A stretch of 64,000 nucleotides of DNA. Origin: Acanthamoeba castellanii str. Neff (taxonomy: Eukaryota; Discosea; Longamoebia; Acanthamoebidae). A model generated the notes under the pieces. That model had not been told where the DNA came from. It did not search any database and saw nothing but the letters and a program-made list of their open reading frames with translations. Location of the stretch: assembly GCF_000313135.1 (NCBI RefSeq), contig NW_004457269.1:20980-84979 (forward strand), given 5' to 3'. Each line of letters opens with the position of its first letter. The first letter of the stretch is position 1. Below are positions 10,640-20,399 of the stretch, in pieces. Both the position numbers and the translations under genes were made by a program.

Positions 10640-12790
10640 ACATTTGCTTGACTTCGCTCCAAAACAATAAAGTGAGTCTCACTCTCATTTTCTACCGAGA
10701 GCACCGGCAACAGGTTTGTTGCCTTGGCGTGAACTACCCAAGCCAACGGACCACAGCATGACTGCTGGGTTCATTGTCGCTTCAAGAAAATCAGAACCTT
10801 TGGGTTTTCTGTGGAGTTCAATGACCTGGAAGATGACATTGGCATGAATGGGCGCTGACTGATCCAGGAGTGGGACTGATTGGAGAGGGAGCAAGGCAGC
10901 AGTGTGGTTTCCATACTGTATAGCCTTGGCTCCATGTGCAATGAGTGTTATTTCAGCAGGTGTGCAGGTTGGCTGGCTCATGCTGCAAATCAGAAGGACC
11001 CACTGATGTTGTCAGAGCCTTGGGGATCCTCATCTGAATCAGCATGCACAGCAACCCACAGCCCAGGAGCAAAGTTGAAGCATACTCTTCTTGCTGATGA
11101 GATACTTGTTGCCTGCCAGGATCTGTTTGTGCTGTTCAGCTGAGATGAGCTTGAGGATGTGAAGCAGAATTGAATAGGAAATCACTTGATTGTGAAGATA
11201 GAGAGGAGTGATGGTAATGGATTTGGCATACAAATTATTGAGGTAGGTGGGAGTCTTGGTCCAACTGTCAACACTGAGGAACTTCTTCAAAATGTGTAGT
11301 TGTGCAGATTTTCTTGTAGGGTCTTCTGTTCAGCCTCATTGAGCTTCTGAGTGGATAAGTGGTAGAGTGAGAATGTGTTTAGACTTGGGTGCTGCACTGA
11401 AATGTGATTTTTTTCATTGCATATGTGTACACAATGACATATACCATTAAGCTGATGAGCTTCTTCCAGTTGATGGATTGTTCACCTCATGTAGTGGTCC
11501 AGAACCTGTCAGTGTGCAGGGCATTGCAGTGCTGGAAGAAGTCCTCCCACTCATCCTTATTAATGGCAGCCTTGTCATGCAACAACATGAATGTCATCTT
11601 GTTGTTCTGGATATGGAAATGGTATTAGTTAGTGCAGGGACACCCAAAATACCATTGAAGAAGCAAAATGTACATTGACAATGTTGCAACACCACTTCCC
11701 AGGGAAAAGCCACCTTGCTGTCTGAACACAATGATGAAGGACACAGTGGTATGGCCAAGGACACAGCAACGGGCACAGTGATGAAGGGGATGGTGACAAA
11801 GGACATGGCAAGATGCTGAGCTTGAACTCATCCTTCTCATGTGATTGGGAAGTTCACATTTGGATTGAGCAAGAATGTTGAGCATATGAGCACTGGTGCT
11901 GCAGGTCTTGCAGTGCTTGGTGGCTGTTTTCTTCTCTGTGTTCTCACATTCAAATTCATTTACCATCTCCTCCCTCTCTTCTGCTGTCCTCATGTCACTT
12001 CCAGTGTTGAGTTGATGGTCAGGCATGCTTGCCATTTTACTCATTCTCCTGAGTTGTGCAAGCTTGCTCTGCATGGTGCTCTGTGCTTTTATTGGTGGTT
12101 CAATAAAATTAGATGAAATGGTGTACTCTGAGAGCAGGTGCAACCAAATGACAAGTGCCAAAAGTGTGCAGGCCAGGTGGATGTGCAAGGGTGACAATAA
12201 TATTGGGGTGATAGTGAAGCATATAGGCTGAAAGTGTGAGGATGGAAGGCTTATTTGTACCTGTGGTCACCTTGCACATACTCCCTCCACTTGCTCCTCC
12301 TGCCTTTTTGGTGCATAACATTTTTGTTTGTTTCCAAATTTAATATGTAGTTATTGTGCCAAACCTGCAGTATGGACTGTCCACCACTATGTAGGGTATG
12401 TTGCTGTATTTGTATGTTGAGCACATCTTGCAGTGTGTTGAGAGAGAGTCATATGACAAGCCCAGGCGCCTTGCTATGCTGGGTCTTGTTCAAGGGGGAT
12501 GAGCAGTGAACTTGTCACCTTGCACAATAACTAAAGCAGTCTTCCCTCTGTTGTGCTGGTGATATGGAACAAGGAATTTGAGATTCTTGTCATTCTTCCT
12601 TTCTGAAGACCCAGCAGACACCATTAGCAAAACCTGTACTAAGCCAGACAAAAACCCCTTAAACAGGGGGGGATGTAGCACTATCTGGAGTGTCAAACAG
12701 TCATTTTCCTGGCGAAAAACCAAACCCAATTCTCGCACCACACAAATTCCATGGGCGGTTTCTCCCATGACACCTCTCATCACAGGCCTC
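10640..12790. other. CpG-depleted island, no intact gene recognised
   Basis: This 2.1-kb stretch differs sharply from its surroundings. It is AT-richer, and between 10861 and 12450 I can find only one CG dinucleotide (near 11771), while neighbouring exons contain CG every few bases. Reading frames on the minus strand (for example 12197-11625, 11290-11039 and 10981-10685) are interrupted and resemble no family I know. Its edges show no clear inverted repeat. The likeliest reading is an old mobile or foreign insertion decayed by deamination of methylated CpG, similar in composition to the 50-55.6 kb element. It separates the PhzF gene from the secreted gene at 12906. Confidence 0.6.
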
Positions 12791-12833
12791 ACGTAGTATG
12801 TTTCACAAAACCCCAATCATCCTTCTCTTGCAC

Positions 12834-12844
12834 ATATATATATA
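12834..12844 (+). promoter_or_regulatory. TATA box of the Cys-rich secreted gene
   Basis: An alternating TATATATATA run lies about 62 bp before the ATG at 12906. The spacing suits a core promoter with a short 5' leader. Confidence 0.6.
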
Positions 12845-12905
12845 CCCGCTGTCCACCCGTTTTTACACACCCTTCTTCTCCTGCTCGTCACAGACAGAGA
12901 ACGCA

Positions 12906-13346
12906 ATGCATCGTGTTTTGGCCGCCATCTCCTTCCTGTTGCTGCTATCCTCGGCGTATAGTGTTGCGGCTCCAGGAAGAGGCAACAGCGCATGCGCCCA
13001 ATTCTGCGCGACCATGTCCGACAAAATCGACGACCGAGCGGGCCAGTGCACAAGGGCGGCTGCCCACCACCAGGCAGCCTCTCTTTGCTCCGTGTGCGGT
13101 CCGGCTGCTCCATCTGGTCACCCCGACCCTTGCAAGGTTGGCACGGCTGGCGCGATGTGTTGCCCTTCGAGTGCGCCAGTCTGTTGCGGTAACTCCCAGT
13201 GCTGCCCATTCGGATGTGACGGCGGGTCATGCGCATGTGTCCCCAACAATCAACCCTGCACGATCGATAACTTTGTAAACTGCTGTAGCCAGTGTTGCTT
13301 ATTTCCAACCGGAGACCAGAATAATGGGGTGTGCTGCGATATCTAA
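12906..13346 (+). CDS. Small secreted Cys-rich protein
   Basis: An intronless ORF of 146 residues. The N-terminus (MHRVLAAISFLLLLSSAYS) is a clear signal peptide, with likely cleavage near VAA. The mature part is very Cys-rich, with paired cysteines (MCCPSSAPVCCGNSQCCPF, NCCSQCC, VCCDI), so it should be a compact disulfide-knotted extracellular protein. The CC-rich C-terminal half resembles granulin or WAP-type knots in spacing, but I cannot place it in either. Composition is normal for the host, so it is not part of the CpG-poor island next to it. Function unknown. Confidence 0.75.
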   Translation: MHRVLAAISFLLLLSSAYSVAAPGRGNSACAQFCATMSDKIDDRAGQCTRAAAHHQAASLCSVCGPAAPSGHPDPCKVGTAGAMCCPSSAPVCCGNSQCCPFGCDGGSCACVPNNQPCTIDNFVNCCSQCCLFPTGDQNNGVCCDI

Positions 13347-14064
13347 AAAATATATTTATCTATATGCCGAGGGTAGTCGGGACCCAGGGCGCTCGCAGTA
13401 GAGACATTTGCGCAAGGAAGTAAGTGCACAAAGTCATGGCAGCCACCGCCAAGCAGGACCAAACCAGTACTTGCCCACAACCTTGGGCGTGAGATGGGCA
13501 AGTATCCCTTAACTTTATCACTCTCCCCTTTCGAGGTTCTTTCCCCGCACTCAGCGGGCTGTTCAGCCAAGGCAACAAGCCTGTAGGCCCATAACGGCAG
13601 CAAGCCTTTCGGGTGGTGGGCTGCGTTCTCGGGGTAAGAACGAACTTTCGTCCCGCGGACCACAGAAGAACCGGGTTGGTCGGGCGAGGGTAGCCACGAC
13701 GGACTTAGTGTTGCGTGACACCCAGGCGTAACAGAGCCACAACTAATTTCAGTGTTGAGCTAGCTTGAGTTACACCCAATCACGCTTGCGCTTAATCAAC
13801 TCATGATCGTTGGACCTTGGCGCGACCTACCATAACAGCACCATAGTTTGTATCCCCGATTTAACCGGGTGGGCTCTCATAGTGGCTCTCAGAGCGCACC
13901 GTCTCCTCCCGACACGGTGGTTGGTTGGACACTGAACTACAATTCTGGTTGGCTGCGGTCTCGCATAAAACCGAACGGCGCCGAGCTTCAAAGAACACAG
14001 TTCTACCAACACCCACAACTACACCTGTACCCATACCTGTACCCATAGACCACCCATCATCACG
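13347..14064. other. Intergenic region with several short hairpins
   Basis: No convincing coding frame. 13370-13700 is GC-rich with several short self-complementary segments (for example CCCGC-ACTCA-GCGGG near 13553 and GTTCT-CGGGGTA-AGAAC near 13630), so a structured RNA is possible. I could not match it to RNase P, SRP, U-snRNA or a tRNA. The right part holds the promoter of the next gene. Confidence 0.3.
13964..13970 (+). promoter_or_regulatory. TATA-like box of the 14065 gene
   Basis: CATAAAA lies about 100 bp upstream of the ATG at 14065. The paralogous gene at 29546 has the same type of box (ATAAAAG at 29412), although the rest of the two upstream regions is unrelated. Confidence 0.5.
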
Positions 14065-14742
14065 ATGAAGTCCTTCGCACTTCTGGCCCTGGCCATCGCT
14101 ATCGCCCTCTTCGCTGGGTTCGCCCAGGCGCAGGACATCCCGATCCCGTACGACCCCGTCAACCCGCCGGCGCCGGTCAAGTTCAACCGCGACCGGTTCC
14201 AGATTTGGAACGTCAACACGTCGGCCTTCTGCTTCTTCGACTGCCCCGACGTGCCCCTGTACCCCGCGGCGTGCCCCTTGACCTGCCGCCAGTCCAACCG
14301 GACGAGCGTGCAGCAGTTCATCGTGTCGTCGGCCTACAACAAGATCGTCCAGAAGGGCTGCTGGATGGAGGCCCCCGTGAGCGAGGTGGGCTTCCTTGGC
14401 GGCCTCGTCGGCGGCTCGCGCTGGTGCTGGCCCAAGAACGCCACGGGCGCCGGCGGCGTCGGCCAGGACGGCGACGTGCACTGCAAGGGCGCCGTGGGCA
14501 ACGTGCCGCTGCTGCCCTACGACTGGATCCGGTTCCACAAGATCGCCGGCGTGCAGGCCAACTTCTTTTACCCGTACGACACCATCCGCATCTCGTCGAC
14601 CAAGAGCGGGAGCTACTGCTCGGCGCACCCGACCGAGTCGCGGTTCGACTGCGAGAACAAGCCCAACGCGTGGCAGGGCGATCGCTTCCAGCTCATCTTC
14701 GTCGCCTCCAACCTTAACGAGGGCTGCCCCGGCTTCGACTAA
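14065..14742 (+). CDS. Secreted protein, near-duplicate of the gene at 29546
   Basis: An intronless 225-residue ORF. The signal peptide is MKSFALLALAIAIALFAGFAQA, followed by a mature part starting QDIPIPYDP. It has many cysteines (AFCFFDCP, AACPLTC, KGCW, WCWPKN, DVHCKG) and N-glycosylation sites (VNTS, SNRTS, KNATG). The mature protein is nearly identical in protein and DNA to 29546-30235, while signal peptide and promoter differ. That pattern points to gene conversion or a recent partial duplication. Family not recognised; probably a glycosylated extracellular or cyst-wall type protein, which is only an inference. It is followed by a duplicated 3' flank and then a gap. Confidence 0.75.
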   Translation: MKSFALLALAIAIALFAGFAQAQDIPIPYDPVNPPAPVKFNRDRFQIWNVNTSAFCFFDCPDVPLYPAACPLTCRQSNRTSVQQFIVSSAYNKIVQKGCWMEAPVSEVGFLGGLVGGSRWCWPKNATGAGGVGQDGDVHCKGAVGNVPLLPYDWIRFHKIAGVQANFFYPYDTIRISSTKSGSYCSAHPTESRFDCENKPNAWQGDRFQLIFVASNLNEGCPGFD

Positions 14743-15053
14743 GTAGCTTGTACAACAATCCACCACACCCTGTGATTCTACAAAAAACCAAACAAAAATG
14801 TAGATAAAACGCAACGTTGCCTCCTGTACCTGCTTGCTGCTTTTGGTTGATGATTTGGCTGTTGGGTAGTTGCCCTATGCTGGTGGTTGCGCCACGGGGT
14901 CTAAGTTTTGGCTCGGTCAAGGGCACACATGTCTTATGTGTGGCCTGGTCGATTTATTGTTACCAGGTCACCTAGCAGTCGGCCAGCGACGCCGCGGCGG
15001 AGAACGCTGATGCAAGCACAACAGCGACAAATTGATCTACTTCGCCCCAGCCG
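14743..15053. repeat. Duplicated flank 'a' (second copy 30812-31122)
   Basis: This 311-bp segment, from just after the stop codon to the first N, recurs at 30812-31122 with about two mismatches (near 14758 and 14888). Its last bases are the reverse complement of the terminal exon of the two-GTPase gene that ends at 31106, so it normally adjoins that gene rather than the sequence after this gap. Confidence 0.9.
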
Positions 15054-15189
15054 NNNNNNNNNNNNNNNNNNNNNNNNNNNNNNNNNNNNNNNNNNNNNNN
15101 NNNNNNNNNNNNNNNNNNNNNNNNNNNNNNNNNNNNNNNNNNNNNNNNNNNNNNNNNNNNNNNNNNNNNNNNNNNNNNNNNNNNNNNNN
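15054..15189. other. Assembly gap (136 N)
   Basis: A run of N. It is followed by the last codon of a copy of the secreted gene (GACTAA at 15191), not by the continuation of flank 'a'. Confidence 0.99.
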
Positions 15190-15628
15190 CGACTAAGGTC
15201 TGGGCTTGGCCCCGACTCCTGTTGGTTCAGCCTACAGTCCACAAATACACTACAATGTTGAGCCATACGCTTTATTTTCCGATATATTTTTCTGTGATGC
15301 GTAGAATGCTGGGCATCGTAACAATAGGTCGTGTAGTCTTTGCAATCCAAGAGAATGGAGGCACCCCACAGTGACCGCCCTGGGCGAGGGGTGATTGCTC
15401 TGATGAACTCCATTAAAGCTCGCGATTTGGAGAAAATTCGACAGATTTTGAAGAGGTTGGAGCAGCGTTCGAAGCTTTCGCCATGTATTCCAAGCGATGC
15501 AACGCATGCGTTGGAATGGCGAACGGATATGGCTGAGGTTCGATTTCTGATTGAGATCTCGGAAGCTTTGACGGAGGTTACGTACAAGAAGGGCAGCGTC
15601 AAGGACCGATTTCGAGATTTGCCCTGGC
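15190..15628. repeat. Duplicated flank 'b' (second copy 30231-30667)
   Basis: Begins with the stop region of a secreted-gene copy, continues through a short 3' region, and includes the first 91 codons of the HEPN-like gene. The copy at 30231-30667 has several differences in its first 160 bp and is almost identical from the ATG onward. It ends at the second gap. Confidence 0.9.
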
Positions 15629-18299
15629 ACAACCTCGAGTACTTCCACATCGTCCTCAAGGAGGCCCTGCAAGACGCGGCAGAGCAGACCCGCTTGGCGA
15701 CCTCGCAACATCGAGATGTGCGGTGGGGCCTCTGCGCCATCGCCGTGCCTCTCATCATCAAAGAGGACCTGCCCGAGCTGCATACCCGGCTGTCCACCCT
15801 GCTACGTCACCAAGTGCGTGCGGCTGTTCCTTCTCGTAGTGCGTCTATGTTGATCTCCACGCATCTTCATCGCTACCTGTAGGAGGAAGAGTTGGCGGTG
15901 TTCGGCGGCAGCATCACCGAAGAGACCGTCCTACGTACTGTCGTCACTGCCCCTCCTGCAACCGGTACCACCCTTTGTCCCCTCCTCCACATCTCGTCTC
16001 TTCTCATCATCATCATCTTCGTTCCTTATTGACCAAATTGTGTGCTTTGTGTCGTTTTGCGTGGGTGGTTTGTGTGTCGCTTCGTTTGGTTGTATGTCGT
16101 TTGGTTTGTGTGTCGTGCACATCCTTATGTGTCGTGTCGTGTGTTGCGAGCAGGTTTGGTGCATCTGGTGAAGTTGACACAGCACTTCATGGACGAGATG
16201 CAGCTCAGGACCCTCCTGGGACACATGAGCCCCCTGACCAGTTCTTCCTACACCGGCTCCCGCCTACAGAAGGTACCCAGTGTGCTCTCGTGTACGTGCG
16301 GTGTGTGCGTGTGCGGCAGAATCAAATCGTTGGGTTGCCACTCACCATCGTCCTGTTGGCCCGCGCCAGTACGCGCTGATGCGACTGCTGACGATCGTCG
16401 GCGAGTCGACCAAGTACATGTCGCCGCACCTCAAGGCCGCCGACCCGACCATTCCCTGGAAGAACATCGAGAAGGTGCGCGATTTGCTGGGCCACGTGAG
16501 CCGCGTGCCGATTCGCGAGGCCGTGCAGAGCATCCTCGAGGAGCGCGAGGTCCGGGGCGCCAACCTGGCCGAAGACGCCACCACCGCCGTTGCCGCCGGC
16601 CCGCCCAGCGAGGAGTCGGTTTGCCCACAAGTGACGACGACGCAAACAATGAAGAACACGAAAGCGAAAGCGAAAGCGGCAGCGTTAAAGAGCGAAGAGG
16701 GAGAGGAGTTGGGATTCGCGAGGACCGTGATCCCTCTGCCGCCGAACCTGCTGCGGGACGTCTACGAGCGGGAGCTTGTCGCCCTCGGCCGCAAGTTCGA
16801 CGCCCTGCGACGCCACCACGCGTCCCTCCTCTTCGAACCTCCCTCTGCGCATCCATTTTCGTTCATCCTCTTGATCACCAGCCTCGTCTTCATCACTGCC
16901 ACCATCTTCTTATGCTTCACCACATCAGCATCTTCATCTTCATCTTCATCTTCTTCATCACCATCGTCGCTGGTGGCGGCGCTGGTGCTGGGCGGCGTCG
17001 TGTTTGGCGTTTCGGCTGCGGCGCTCTGGCGGCGGCGAGACGGCGGCGGAGGTGGGCCACAGCAGAGACGGCGGGACGCGGCGGCGCTCTGGCGGGCGCT
17101 GCCCCGGGCGGCCGCCTACGCGCCGCAGAGCCTGGCGCTCAAGCGCTACTCGAAGCTGAAGGAGCGCGAGCTCGAGGAGAAGATCCGGCGCGACGACGAC
17201 AACGCGAGGCGACACAACAACATCGACGACGAGGTCGAGCTCATGCTCCGCGAGCTCGTCACCGCCATGCGTCATAAGCGACTCGAAGGCGACGAAGGCG
17301 ACAACGACGACAACGACGGCCACGACCAGGACGACGACGACGACAAGGCGGCGGCGGCGGCGGCGGCGGTGGATGTGTACAGGCGGGCGCTGCGGAGGGA
17401 GACCCAGCTGGACAAGGCCCAGGCGAAGGAGCTTTGGGCGCTGGTGACGGACAAGACCGCGCGGAAGCGCTGGGCGGAGCGACTCTACGGCAAGGCCAGG
17501 TCCACAAAGCGGGTCAAGCCCAAGGCCCTCGACCACCACAACAGCGACGACGACGACGATGACGATGACGCCCACCACGCCTACGCTGACGCCGGCGAGG
17601 CCCAGTGCCGCGGCAAGACCGGCAACAGCCGGAAGCTGGCCCGTGTGCGCAAGCTGGTGGCGCTGCACCAGAACAGCACGCTCAACAAGGAGGGCAAGCG
17701 CAACCACCATGACGGCGGCGGCGGCGACGAGCTGGGCAAGTTCGTGCTGCTTCGCAAGTTTCTGCAGAACCCGACGGAGAGCAAAGAGGACCAGTCCACG
17801 CTCTGCGTCAAGTTCATCATCGCCACCCTGCGCGAGGTCCAGCAGCTCATGGCCGACGAGCTCCCGGCCTTCCTAGCCTGGGCGCTGCATAGCGGCGACG
17901 ACGACGGCGATGATGATGAAGAGCGCCGGGTGGTCGAAGAGGCGACGAGGCAGATCCGGGAGCACCCGCTGCTTCAGTACGCGCTGCACTTCCAGATCGG
18001 GCTCTACGCTCTCTACGCCGCGCAGGTACTTGCCCTGCTCCTGTCGTGACGTGTCGTGTCGTGTTCTGACCGAACGATACGCGTGCGTGCGTGCGTAGGT
18101 GAAGTGGTGGTATCCGAGGCTGTTGGGCGTGGAGCACATTGAGATGAGGGACAGCGTGATGCACGGCACGGGCCACTCCTACGAGCACCACCTCACCGAC
18201 GCGGGCATCGCTGGCATGCTGGGCCACCTCGCCCTCATGCTCCGTGCGCGAGCCGGTCTCGAGGCTGCCCTGCTCGACCTACGGGCCCACGCCACGTGA
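15355..18299 (+). CDS. HEPN/HepT-like domain protein with acidic linkers
   Basis: Exons 15355-15813, 15883-15964, 16154-16272, 16370-18025 and 18099-18299 give 838 residues in frame. The ATG at 15355 is chosen because upstream frames are closed. An N-terminal helical part (LIEISEALTEVTYKKGS; DLPWHNLEYFHIVLKEAL) is followed by RTLLGHMS, and then by a segment close to bacterial HepT/DUF86 HEPN domains: LLTIVGESTKYMSPHLKAA, then IPWKNIEKVRDLLGHVS. Both RTLLGH and RDLLGH fit the HEPN R-x4-H ribonuclease motif. Two hydrophobic stretches follow (about 16855-16920 and 16965-17030, the second ending WRRR), then poly-Asp and charged helical regions and a conserved C-terminal part. RNA cleavage is inferred from the motif only. 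The 5' 274 bp is duplicated at 30393. Confidence 0.65.
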
Positions 18300-18388
18300 T
18301 GGATGATGGATGTTAAAGCATGGTTTGATTATTGTATAAAATAATTCTTGTTTACATTTCCAGATTTACAGATGTGAATGAAGAGAGA

Positions 18389-19132
18389 TTAGAGGATACT
18401 TTGGATGAGGCGCTGCACCTCGTCCGCAATCTCCTCGACCGGCCGGTCAGAACGGACGATGACGACCCGCTCATCGGCCGGGAGCGCGTCCTTGAGCTTG
18501 ACGTAGTTGGATCGCAGGGATTCCTGGAACTCGGCATTCTTCTCGAAGACGTCGGTGGCGCCCTCGGTGTGGCGCCGCTTGAAGGCCGTCTCGACGTCGC
18601 AGTCGAAGATGAGCGTGAGATCGGGCACGAGCATGCCCTGGTGCATGGCCTGGAGGCGCTCGAGCGGCAGTCCTTGGGTGTGCTGGTAGGCCAGCGTGGA
18701 ATGCTTGTATCGATCGCACAGCACATGGGTGCCGCGGGCCAGAGCGGGCTCGATGTAGTTGTCGATGTGATTGCGTCGATCCTTGACAAACATCTCGGCG
18801 TACCACTCGGGCGAGTCTCGCACATCCTTGCCCGCCGCCATGGCCTTGCGTATCTCCTTGAAATCGCGCGTGGGCTCTCGCGTGAGGTAGACGTCGATAT
18901 CTTTGTCGAGGTCAAAGAGGAAGGAGGCGCATTTCTTCATCTGTGTGCCCTTCCCCGAGCCGTCGATTCCCTCGAAAACGATGAATTTGCCTCTGCTCGT
19001 CGCGGATGTCGTGCTGCTGGTCATTCTCTGCGAAGATGAAGCGGATCGAAGAAGAAGCGATGTAGTCGGGTGCGAAACGCTCACCAATGCTCGAGAAATC
19101 GGCCTGCCCGTGACGGTTTGTCTGCGCATCAA
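18389..19132 (-). CDS. tmk: Thymidylate (dTMP) kinase
   Basis: An intronless 247-residue ORF. After a ~46-residue Ser/Thr/Arg-rich extension comes the kinase: P-loop KFIVFEGIDGSGKGTQ, TREPT, the DR-type motif HVLCDRYKHSTLAYQ with the dTMP-binding DRY, and a lid region near KRRHTEGATDVF. It phosphorylates dTMP to dTDP with ATP in dTTP synthesis. The N-terminal extension lacks acidic residues and could be a mitochondrial targeting peptide. An internal Met (MTSSTTSATSRG) would give a cytosolic form. The lack of introns is unusual beside its intron-rich neighbours. Convergent with the HEPN-like gene, 89 bp between stops. Confidence 0.93.
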   Translation of the reverse strand: MMRRQTVTGRPISRALVSVSHPTTSLLLRSASSSQRMTSSTTSATSRGKFIVFEGIDGSGKGTQMKKCASFLFDLDKDIDVYLTREPTRDFKEIRKAMAAGKDVRDSPEWYAEMFVKDRRNHIDNYIEPALARGTHVLCDRYKHSTLAYQHTQGLPLERLQAMHQGMLVPDLTLIFDCDVETAFKRRHTEGATDVFEKNAEFQESLRSNYVKLKDALPADERVVIVRSDRPVEEIADEVQRLIQSIL

Positions 19133-19348
19133 GATGGATGCCTGCCGATTTGGTAACCCCTTGCGTTCGTTTGTTTTGGCGCGAAACTATGATTAAAAAA
19201 CAAAGCTGTTTCCTTTTTCCTCCTTTTATTTTCTTTTGTAAATAAAAAGCTGAAAAATGCTATTCGGTGATCTTCTTTTTCAGCGACCAACAGAACGAAC
19301 GAAACCCACAACACAACAGGGGTCAGACAACAACAACGCACACAGACG

Positions 19349-20290
19349 ATGGAAAGCACAGTACCGGGAGCACCCCCACCGCCCACATCCGCGGCCGACT
19401 TTCCGCGCCCGGTCCAGTTTGTCACACAACCCCCGCCAGGCTTTGTGTCTGTGGGAGACCCCTCGTCGTCTTCTTCATCGTCGTCGTCACGTGACCACCC
19501 CGTCCTGCCCGCGCCCTCGCTCGACGCCATCCAGGCGGACCGTCTCGGCTGGCGCGGCCCCACCGACTACTCCAACTGGGTGGTGCGCGGGCGGCTCATG
19601 GCCGGCGGCTACCCGGGCGACTCGGTGAGCACCGAGCGGCACGAGCAGACCGTTGACGCGCTGCTGGCGGCGGGCGTGACCACCTTCGTCTGCCTCCAGC
19701 TCACCAGCGAGCTCTCGTCCCGCTTCCGGCCCTATCGCGAGTACGCCATCGAACGACACCGCCAGCGGAGGGAGGAGCAGAACGCGAAAGCGAAAGCGAC
19801 GGAGACGGAGATTGTAGGAGAAGGTGCGAGCGAGCGGGAGCTGCAGTTCCTGCACTTTCCCATTCCAGACCAGTACGTGGTGGAGGACGAGAAGGTGCTG
19901 GCTCTTGTTGAAGAGGTATGCTCACCTTCCCAATCGCCCGACCAGATCTGCGATGCTGACGTCAGCGTGGTGTGTCGTTGCGTGTGCGGTGGTGTGTGTG
20001 TGCGGTGGCAGCTGCTGGTGCGGTTCCACGCGGGGGAGGTGATGTACATTCACTGCTGGGGCGGACACGGGCGCACGGGCACGATCGTGGCGTGCCTGCT
20101 GGCCCGGCTGCACGGCTTCACGGGCGCCGACGGGGCCGAGAAGACGCTCGACCTCACCGCCGCGCTCCACTGCTGCCGCGTGCGCAAGACCAGCTCGCGC
20201 AGCCCGCAGCACCCCACCCAGTACACCCAGGTGCGGCGCCTCGTGGCCGGACCCGCCGCCGAGAGCCTCGCCGACGGCGCCTCTTCTTAG
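19349..20290 (+). CDS. Protein tyrosine/dual-specificity phosphatase
   Basis: Two exons (19349-19915, 20012-20290) give 281 residues. The N-terminal ~60 residues are Pro/Ser-rich. The catalytic domain starts at LIMAGGYPG-like RLMAGGYPGDS, includes DALLAAGVTTFVCLQL, and across the splice reaches the P-loop VMYIHCWGGHGRTGTIVA. This matches HCxxGxxR(S/T)G, with Cys nucleophile and Arg present. The general-acid Asp probably lies in PIPDQYVVED. The 96-nt intron contains no stop and keeps frame, so an unspliced transcript would still read through, inserting a Cys-rich stretch just before the catalytic strand. Target phosphate (protein or lipid) cannot be told from sequence. Confidence 0.85.
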   Translation: MESTVPGAPPPPTSAADFPRPVQFVTQPPPGFVSVGDPSSSSSSSSSRDHPVLPAPSLDAIQADRLGWRGPTDYSNWVVRGRLMAGGYPGDSVSTERHEQTVDALLAAGVTTFVCLQLTSELSSRFRPYREYAIERHRQRREEQNAKAKATETEIVGEGASERELQFLHFPIPDQYVVEDEKVLALVEEVCSPSQSPDQICDADVSVVCRCVCGGVCVRWQLLVRFHAGEVMYIHCWGGHGRTGTIVACLLARLHGFTGADGAEKTLDLTAALHCCRVRKTSSRSPQHPTQYTQVRRLVAGPAAESLADGASS

Positions 20291-20399
20291 CTCTGCGACC
20301 CAGCGTGAGCAGAAAGAGTGTAAATTGTCAGCATTCTGTTGATAAGCGCCTGAAATGTAAAGATTGAGCAAGGTGTAACCCACCTGTATACGGCCGACG

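Noticed and set aside
13343..13663. 106-aa minus-strand frame
   Set aside because: Composition and codon use do not resemble neighbouring genes, and it overlaps the hairpin-rich non-coding stretch.
13370..13700. RNase P or SRP RNA
   Set aside because: The conserved core elements expected for these RNAs were not found on either strand.
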